The translations under genes and the position numbers were made by a program. Below the pieces are notes generated by a model. That model was not told the origin of the DNA. It saw nothing but the letters and a program-made list of their open reading frames with translations, and ran no database searches. From Chamaelirium japonicum (lineage: Eukaryota > Streptophyta > Magnoliopsida > Liliales > Melanthiaceae), in the NCBI GenBank assembly GCA_947650365.1, contig CANTAL010000026.1, positions 1,550,001 through 1,614,000 of the forward strand: a stretch of 64,000 nt of DNA, given 5' to 3'. Positions 57,670 through 64,000 of the stretch are shown here, piece by piece (the stretch's first letter is position 1; every line of letters starts with the position of its first letter).

Positions 57670-57860
57670 GGCTTTAAGTCCCCCTGACAGCGGACTACCC
57701 TGGAAATCTCAAGGTCACTTACTGGCGGCCTCTGAGGAGCCCAGTCTTACTTTAAGTCCGCGTGGCGGCGGACTATCCCGGGAATCTCAAGGTCGCTTGC
57801 TGGCGGCCTCTGAGGAACCCGATTCTGCTTTAAATCCACGCAACGGCGGACTGTACCGTT
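57670..57860. repeat. 78-bp hairpin repeats, copy 2
   Basis: Same units as 17700-17890: AAGTCC(CC/GC)...GCGGACT hairpins followed by TCTCAAGGTC and GGCCTCTGAGGA words, two full units and a partial one. Confidence 0.78.
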
Positions 57861-57980
57861 ATAGAAATCGCATACTTTGTGAGCTTTTTATATACCGAGT
57901 TTCCGGGCTTGAATTCTTTGGTGAAACCGCCATTGTTCATTCATAACTTTCGAAGATGACATTGCAAAAGGTCGCCCGTC

Positions 57981-59146
57981 CTAGGCGTAGAAATTCCGAA
58001 GATGCAGAACGTTCCAAGGTCGCTCAGTAGGTCGCCCTCAGTGGTCATCAACTGGTAGGCCCCAGATCCTCGTGCCTGATGCACTATGTAAGGGCCTTCC
58101 CAGTTCGCCGCGAGCTTTCCAGCGTTGGGTTCTTGCGTGTTCGCGAATACCTTTCTCATCACCAGGTCGCCAGCTTTGAACGCTCGATAGCGAACTTTCT
58201 TGTCGTAGGCGCGCTTCATTTCTTATCGGTATCCAGCGAGATATAGGTTGGCGCGCTCTCGTCGTTCCTCGAGCTGGTCGAGGGAGTCGGCGAGCAGTTT
58301 GTCATTGTCGACTTCGTCGGCCACGACCCTTCTCTCGGTGGGTAGCTCGACCTCCACGGGCAGTACAGCTTCGCACCCATAAGTGAGGCCGAAAGGCGAT
58401 TCATTAGTTGAGCGACGTGGAGTAGTGCGATAGGCCCATAGGACGCCATCGAGCTCTTGTTCCCACAATCCCTTCTTTTCTTCTAACCTCCTCTTGAGGT
58501 GGTCCAGGATTATGCGATTTGTGGCTTCTGCCTGCCCATTGCTTTGAGGGTACCTCGGAGAGAAAAACCTCAGGTCGATCCCATATTTGTCACAAAAACT
58601 TCTGATTAAGCGATTGTCGAACTGGCGGCCATTATCTGTGATTAGTACTCGGGGCAAACCAAAACGGCAGAAAATATTCTTCTAGAGGAAGTCCTTTACT
58701 TGCTTCTCGCCTATCTTAGCTAGCGGGACCGCTTCCACCCATTTGGTGAAGTAGTCCGTGGCTACCAAGATGAACTTCTTTTGTCGAGCTGATATGGGAA
58801 ATGGTCCCACAATGTCGAGCCCCCACTGCTGAAATGGCTAGGGGCTCACCAGAGGGTGCAGCTCAACTGCGGGCATGTGATTCGTTGGGAAGTGCTTCTG
58901 GCATTGGATGCACCTTTGGGCGATCTTCAAAGCATCTTGCTCGAGGGTGGGCCACCAATATCCTTGCCTTCTTACTTTCGCTGCCAGAGACCGCCCGCCA
59001 GCGTGGTTTCCCAGCTCGCCGGAATGAATGCAATTTAAAACCTCTTTGGTTTCGGGGTGCTCAATACAACGAAGATTCGGCCCGCCGAAGGATTTGCGAA
59101 AAAGGCGATCCCAACGAATAAGATAGCGACTAGCGTACTTCTCCAT
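57981..59146 (-). pseudogene. Integrase of Tat copy 2
   Basis: Contains the HHCC region (IHSGELGNH ... CIQCQKH), first core Asp in GLDIVGPF, second in LITDNG, Glu in SNGQAEATN, and the C-terminal GDLVMRKV and NWEGPYIV words. Stops unique to this copy: TGA 59147-59149, TAG 58838-58840, TAG 58682-58684 and TAA 58223-58225, each where copy 1 has a sense codon. A one-base loss near 58005 shifts the last residues; the ancestral stop is at 57981-57983. Confidence 0.88.
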
Positions 59147-60746
59147 TCACCAGGCTTCTTCTTTATCCTCCGGAAGCTCGCCCTTCTGGAGAAACCGAAG
59201 GATGGGGGTTATCCACCCGCCGGGTGATATGTCGGCCGAGATTTGGTTCACGGCGGGCTCTATCAGTTGGAGCCGAGACTGACTTTGGACCTCGATGAAA
59301 ATCTGGCGGGCTTCCGATCCTCCCAACAGAGAAGCAGCATTTGCCAATGCATCAGCCCGCCTATTTTCGGTCCGCGGGATTTGCTCGAAGGAAATCCTCT
59401 CAAATCCCGTGACCTTGTTTTCCACTAGGTCAACGTAGCCCGCCATTCGCGTATCCCGGGAGGCGTAATCCCCGTTGATTTGACAAACGATCAGCTGGGA
59501 GTCGCTAAAGACTTTCATCCGCTTGGCACCCACTTCTTGGACGAGCTCTAGTCCGGCTAGCAGTGCCTTGTACTCTGCTTCGTTGTTGGTGGCAGCGAAG
59601 TCCAGTCGGATGGATTTCTCGAGGAGTACCTCCTGGGCTATCAGTGCGACCCCGATACCGGCTCCCGAAGCGTTGGAAGAACCATCGACGAACAGTTCCC
59701 AATCCGCTATTCCTGAATGCTTCACTGGAGGAAGCTCGCCCTGACTGCCCAAGAACCTCGCCTTTCCAGGGTGCGCCTCAGTTGGCTCATCCTCCTAGTA
59801 CTGGACCGGCTCCTCTATGGGGAAGTCCGCCAAGAAATCAGCTAGCGTCTGCCCTTTGACCGCAACTCGAGTGACATACTCCAGGCCGTAGGCGGCGAGC
59901 TCGGTGGACCATCTATAGAGCCTTCCCGCTACCGAGGGCCTAGAAAGCGCGCTCTTCAAAGGGTGCTCCGTGATAACTTTGACGGTGTGCGCCGAGAAGT
60001 AGGGGTGGAGCTTTCTTGCGGTAAGGACCAAGGCCAAGGCGACCTTCTCGATTGGTCGATACCGGAGCTCGACGGGAAGCATCGTATGGCTGACAAAGTA
60101 AACAGGCCGCTCTAATTTTGCTTCTTCCACTACGAGGACCCCGCTCACCGCATTCTCGGTGACCGCAAGATACACGTCAAGCTCGGCGCCATCCTTTGGT
60201 GCCGCCAGAATTGGCGGGCTCGCCAAATAATCCTTGATCTTTTGAAAAGCGAGCTCGCACTTTTCGTCCCAGCGGATGCTCGCTCCCTTTCGAAGCAGTT
60301 CAAAAAGAGGTCGGCAGTTGTCCGAGGACTTGGAGATAAACCCGTTTAACGGGGCTATTCGCCCACTCAATCATTGGACCTCCCGCCGGGTTCTTGGTGC
60401 GGGCATCTCGATGAGAGCTCAGATCTGCCCAGGGTCGGCCTCGATCCCCCTGTGGGTGACCAGGTACCCTAGGAATTTCCCCGAGGTTACTCCGAATGCG
60501 CATTTTGCTGGGTTTAGCCTCATTTGAAATCTTCTCAGGACTTCAAAGACTTCACGGAGATCGGCAATATGCCCTCCTCGCTCTCGACTCTTTACCAGGA
60601 GGTCGTCCACATATACCTCGACATTTCTGCCGATCTGATCTTTAAACATACGAGTGACTAACCTTTGGTAGGTCGCTCCTGCGTTTTTGAGTCCAAATGG
60701 CATTACCCGATAGCAGAATGGCTTCTGGTAGCTCGCCCCAGAATAG

Positions 60747-60761
60747 AAGGCGGTCTTCTCC
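60747..60761. repeat. 15-bp target-site duplication, left
   Basis: AAGGCGGTCTTCTCC here and again at 61734-61748. It is part of the RT sequence (copy 1 has the equivalent site once, near 20764). Confidence 0.95.
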
Positions 60762-61733
60762 TTTTTTTTTCTTTTTTTTTTTTGAGAGGTAAAAAACGAA
60801 TTTATTACTGAAAAAAGAAAGGCAGTTACAGGACTCGGCTTAACTCTGGGTGAGTAAGCAGAAACTAGGCCAAATAGGGCCACATCATCAACAAAACCCT
60901 ATCTCATCGCACAGGGAGCAGACCGACAAGGTAGTCCCCGGACTAGAGGAAAAACACACCACTCTAGACTAAGACAATAAACAACAATCTCCAAGAAGCA
61001 GCGACAGCAAATCCCAGGCAACATCAACTAGCCCCCCTACTCCTTGTAACCCTATCAGACTAACCCTTAGGCCAAGATTCTTTGGCTCGGGACGTCGATT
61101 CGATCGCTGGATTTGGCATAGTAAGGACAGCAGGAAGGTTGGCAAGATGGGGGGGTAGCTTCTTGTATTGAGCAAAGGAATCTGAAGTATCTTCCTCCGC
61201 TCGAACTGGGTACTCCCCACCCTCATCACTGAAGTTCTGCATGATATCTGCCATCTGCCCACCAGATAGCCCCGCTGCACCCTTAGCCACAGCCTTCCGA
61301 TGGGCCCGTTCAAGAGAAAGAATAAATAATCTGGGACTTCCTTCTCGATTGAAACGCTGGCCAGGATGCCTCGAAGTGCCTCCAATTACGACCCCACTCC
61401 CCCTGGCAAGAGCTAAAACAATCGGTCTCTCACCCTCGCTGGCTACACTCTCAGATCGAGAAGCAGCCCCTGCTGTTGCTAGCATAACATCAGCAATCAC
61501 TGGTGTAACAGCACCATCAGGTTGCGTAACACCATCAACTGCAGTGCTTCCAGCAACAACTGCAGTATCACCAAGCGTAACATCATCAGTCTCATGCCCT
61601 GCAGCACCCACAGGTCGTGTAACATTGGCTTCCACTTGCATCACTGTCTCTGTATTCACTACTTTAGAATCAGAACCAGTTGCTTGCGTAACAGCAGTAA
61701 CTGCCTCTGTTACGCGATCTGCTGCAATAGGAT
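60762..61733 (-). mobile_element. Poly(A)-tailed retroposon, probably LINE-derived
   Basis: 972 bp on the minus strand between 15-bp duplications, ending in an A-rich tail (60762-60782 on the plus strand as T with single C) preceded on the minus strand by AATAAATTCG. The body starts mid-gene: an open frame of about 220 residues rich in Val/Ala/Thr runs to a stop at 61060-61062, then about 280 bp of non-coding sequence to the tail. A long duplication plus poly(A) points to L1-type target-primed insertion. The open frame could be the C-terminal part of a LINE ORF1 or of a host gene; I cannot identify it, and no ORF2 sequence is seen. Confidence 0.82.
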
Positions 61734-61748
61734 AAGGCGGTCTTCTCC
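61734..61748. repeat. 15-bp target-site duplication, right
   Basis: Same 15 bases as 60747-60761; RT sequence continues directly after it. Confidence 0.95.
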
Positions 61749-62418
61749 TGATCGTCAACATGGAGGGGTATCTGATTATATCCAGAGTACCCATCCATGA
61801 AGGATAAGGCTGGAACCCGACAGCTACATCGACTAGCGCGCCAATTCGCGGAAGAGGGAATCCGTCCTTCGGGCATGCTTTGTTAAGGTCGGAGAAAGCA
61901 ATGCACACTCTGACCGCCCCACTTTTCTTAGGCACCGCCACAATATTGGAGATCCAATCGGGGAAGTGCGCATCGCAGATAAAGCCCGCTCGCTTCAGCT
62001 TCTCTATCTCCTCCGCCACTGCGGTGGACTTTGCAGCGGGTATGTGCCGAGCTTTTTGCTTCACTGGCGGGAAGTCTTGCAGGGTGTGCAGACGATGGCA
62101 AGCGACCTCTGGGTCAATTCCTGGCATGTCTTCGAAGTTCCAGGCGAACACGTCCCGGTATTCCCTGAGCAGGTCGATTAAGGTTAGGACTTCGCCCTTG
62201 GTTAGCGAGGTCCCGAGATGGACGATTCTCGGGCCTCCTTTGTCACCGATGTCGACTTCTTGCATTGGCTCGGCAACGGGGAAACTCCCTTTCTTGGGGC
62301 CTGCCAGGCGATCTCGCTCCTCCTTTTGATCCACGTCGCTCCCACCCGGGGGTGGAGTAGGGGATTTGAGCGAGGAGACCCCTCTAGGGCTTCGAGGGAG
62401 CTCGCTCGTGGGGGGCGT

Positions 62419-62427
62419 TAATTGCTA
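62419..62427 (-). promoter_or_regulatory. Candidate readthrough signal, TAG CAATTA (copy 2)
   Basis: Minus strand TCC TAG CAA TTA at the protease-RT junction, same position, stop and following hexamer as in copy 1. The codons after it continue in frame with conserved residues (LKSPT-PPGGS in both copies). Confidence 0.7.
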
Positions 62428-63024
62428 GGAGGGCACCGGCCTCTTGGCCTCAGCGACTTCCACGTCCATGAGATGAAGGACATCCTGCTCGCACCTGGTA
62501 GCAGCGATTTGATCACCTCGAATCACCACAACCCCGCCCGCGGAGGGGAATTTGAGAGCCTGATGATTGGGCGATGACACCGCATTCATCTGCCTTAACC
62601 AAGGTCGCCCTAGGATGGCATTGAACGCGGACTGCCCGTCAACCACCGCGAAGCGGACTTGACGGGCCTCCGGACCCGCTGTCACAGTTAGGGTTATCTC
62701 CCCGTCGACTTTAGCGACCTCACCGGTGAAGCCGCTGAGCGAGCCCGTTGATGGAGACAGATCGATTTGTCTCAACCCCATTCGCTGGAAGGCTGATAAG
62801 AACAAGATGTCGACGACGCTTCCTGGGTCAACCAGGACCCGCCTTACCTCGATGTTTGCCATCATGAGGCGTATGACGAGGGGATCATTGTGGAGGGTAA
62901 CGACCCCAGCCATGTCGTCCTCCGAGAACCAGATGAAATCGCAGGCTTCTACCCTTGGGGTTTGGAGTAAGACAGGGGTTAGAGAGATGGAAAATACCTT
63001 CTGAGCTCGCTCCATCTCTCTGAC
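62428..63024 (-). CDS. Aspartic protease of Tat copy 2
   Basis: Same frame as gag. VRRVLVDPGSVVDILFLSAF holds the active-site region (Asp-Pro-Gly), followed by FAVVDGQSAFNAILGRPWL and MNAVSSPNHQALKF. It starts within the gag-protease linker after the private TAG at 63025. Otherwise intact. Confidence 0.85.
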
Positions 63025-64000
63025 CTACCGTCGAACTTCATTACTGGATCTCGGGCCGCTCAGGTGCCCGCTAATGGTGTGGCAGATCGCCGGTCCTCCT
63101 GGAGGAGGCGGAGGTAGAGCGGGCTCAGTAGGCCCCGGGCGATCTCCATCCCGAGGGACCCGTGCCGGGATCACCTCGAATCTTCTCGGGGGCGAGATGA
63201 ATTGGTTCAAGTGTCCCAAGGTGACCAAATCCTCCAGGTGGTTCTTCAGAGCTCGACATCTATTGGTGTGATGCCCGGGGCTGCAGTGAAATGCGCACCG
63301 TCGGGTGTTGTCGGTCGAGCCGGGCTCCCCTTCTTGCAGAGGGAGTAGGTATTGAATGAAGGGTTCATTCCGGATTTGGTGCAGGATTTGCCCCGGGGAG
63401 TTGGTTAATATGGTGAAATCCCGCTCCCCGGGCCCCGGAGGTAGGCGCCAGTTCGCCGGCCTTCCAGCGGCCACCGCGGGGGCTTCTGCGGGCTGCATGG
63501 CCGGAGCTGCGGGTGGTCCGGGCAAAGGTGCCACCGGGGGTACCTCCCGCCTCTCCACGGCTTTAACGATGAGAGGTCGCAAAGCCGGAGGAGGTCGCTG
63601 TTCGATCACTTTCCCTTTCCGGTCGAGCACCACATCTTCGAGCTTGATGTGTTGTTGGACCAGGGCGAACAGCTCGACCATGGTGGGCGGGTCCTTTATA
63701 ACCAGTGTGTCATGGAGCTTGCCACCTTCAGGGAGGGCGTTCCAGAACGCTCTCACCACCGTGCGATCTTGACCGACCCCGTCCTCTAGAGCGAGGTAGG
63801 CGTTCCGGAACCTCGTCGTGAAGCTGCGAAGGGTTTCGCGAGCTCCCATGGACAAGGTGAAGAGAGATTCGATCCTCTTAGGGGGCTGTCTGTTACAACG
63901 GTATTGCTCTAGGAACAACCTTGACAGAGTAGGAAAATCCGGGATAGTGCCGGATGGTAGTTTGTGGAACCAATTCAATGCTGAGCCCGCCAAACTGCTC
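63025..64000 (-). pseudogene. Gag of Tat copy 2 (5' part outside window)
   Basis: Reads from the window edge through SALNWFHKLPSGTIPDF ... FLEQYRCNRQPPKRIESLF (capsid-like domain), a Pro/Ala linker and an intact zinc-knuckle-like CAFHCSPGHHTNRCRALK, to TAG at 63025-63027. Copy 1 has CAA at that codon, so the stop is a lesion. The frame is the same as protease and the N-terminal part of RT, confirming one gag-pol frame in the ancestor. Confidence 0.88.

Larger units (their letters stand above)
59147..62424 (-). pseudogene. RT, RNase H and archaeal-type RNase H of Tat copy 2, split by a retroposon
   Basis: The RT N-terminal part lies at 61749-62424 (GIDPEVACHRLH ... NIVAVPKKSG). A one-base loss near 61812 changes frame before FMDGYSGYNQ. 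Then a 972-bp retroposon interrupts, and RT resumes at 60746 with FCYRVMPFGLKN and an intact YVDD. The first RNase H follows, then the second (WELFVDGSSN ... EAEYKALLAG ... SDSQLI ... RRADALA). Private stops: TGA 60419-60421, TGA 60371-60373 and TAG 59795-59797. A chimeric open frame at 61060-62334 joins RT to the retroposon by accident. Confidence 0.9.
52281..64000 (-). mobile_element. Tat/Retand-like LTR retrotransposon, copy 2 (partial)
   Basis: Same family, orientation and order as copy 1: 3' LTR, PPT, antisense gene on the plus strand, then integrase, RNase H domains, RT, protease and gag on the minus strand. The 5' part of gag, PBS and 5' LTR lie outside the window. It is more damaged: many stops, two frameshifts and a retroposon in RT. 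Its LTR and antisense gene differ clearly from copy 1, so this is a separate insertion, not a recent duplicate. Confidence 0.94.

Noticed and set aside
61060..62334. 424-residue minus-strand frame starting with RT sequence
   Set aside because: It runs from Tat RT, past a frameshift, through the 15-bp duplication into the inserted retroposon, so it is an accidental fusion rather than a real gene.
52281..64000. Copy 2 as a recent segmental duplicate of copy 1
   Set aside because: LTR length and sequence, the antisense linker, intron and the set of lesions all differ; the two copies share none of their private mutations.

Overview
The window looks like repeat-dense nuclear DNA of a flowering plant. 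The evidence is a Tat-lineage Ty3/gypsy element with a second (archaeal-type) RNase H, a CACTA (En/Spm) transposon with tnp2 and Transposase_24-type genes, and GT-AG introns. The GC-rich retrotransposon coding sequence would fit a monocot, but the species cannot be named from the sequence. I see no ordinary host gene, tRNA or rRNA.

The substrate is an AT-rich minisatellite with a 23-bp unit and a 28-bp variant. It fills 1-11918, 25233-29279 and 43588-52280, about 24.7 kb in all. The array flips strand many times, and most flips fall on the palindromic core CGTACG. It also carries longer-range order: a 3.6-kb tandem duplication and a shorter one of about 0.9 kb.

Three large elements interrupt it. 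(1) 11919-25232: a complete Tat/Retand-like LTR retrotransposon on the minus strand, with TSD GATCG, a PBS resembling tRNA-Asp, a PPT, gag-pro-RT-RNH-aRNH-INT in one frame, and an extra gene in antisense on the plus strand between pol and the 3' LTR. (2) 29280-43587: a 14.3-kb CACTA transposon with TSD ATT, subterminal Accgacgg repeats, a broken tnp2 gene, a broken Transposase_24-like gene, and two 181-bp satellite arrays in opposite orientation around the second gene. (3) 52281 to beyond 64000: a second, older and more damaged copy of the same Tat family, also minus. Its RT is split by a 972-bp poly(A)-tailed retroposon with a 15-bp TSD.

How the parts work together: in both Tat copies gag-pol should be transcribed leftward from an LTR TATA box, while the antisense gene is transcribed rightward from its own conserved TATA box, has a conserved intron, and converges on the end of pol. 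PRO and RT are separated in both copies by the same in-frame UAG followed by CAAUUA, the tobamovirus-type readthrough context. This contrasts with the private nonsense mutations that have inactivated each copy. The satellite keeps paralogous empty sites for both the first Tat element and the CACTA element, so the insertions can be ordered after the array duplications.
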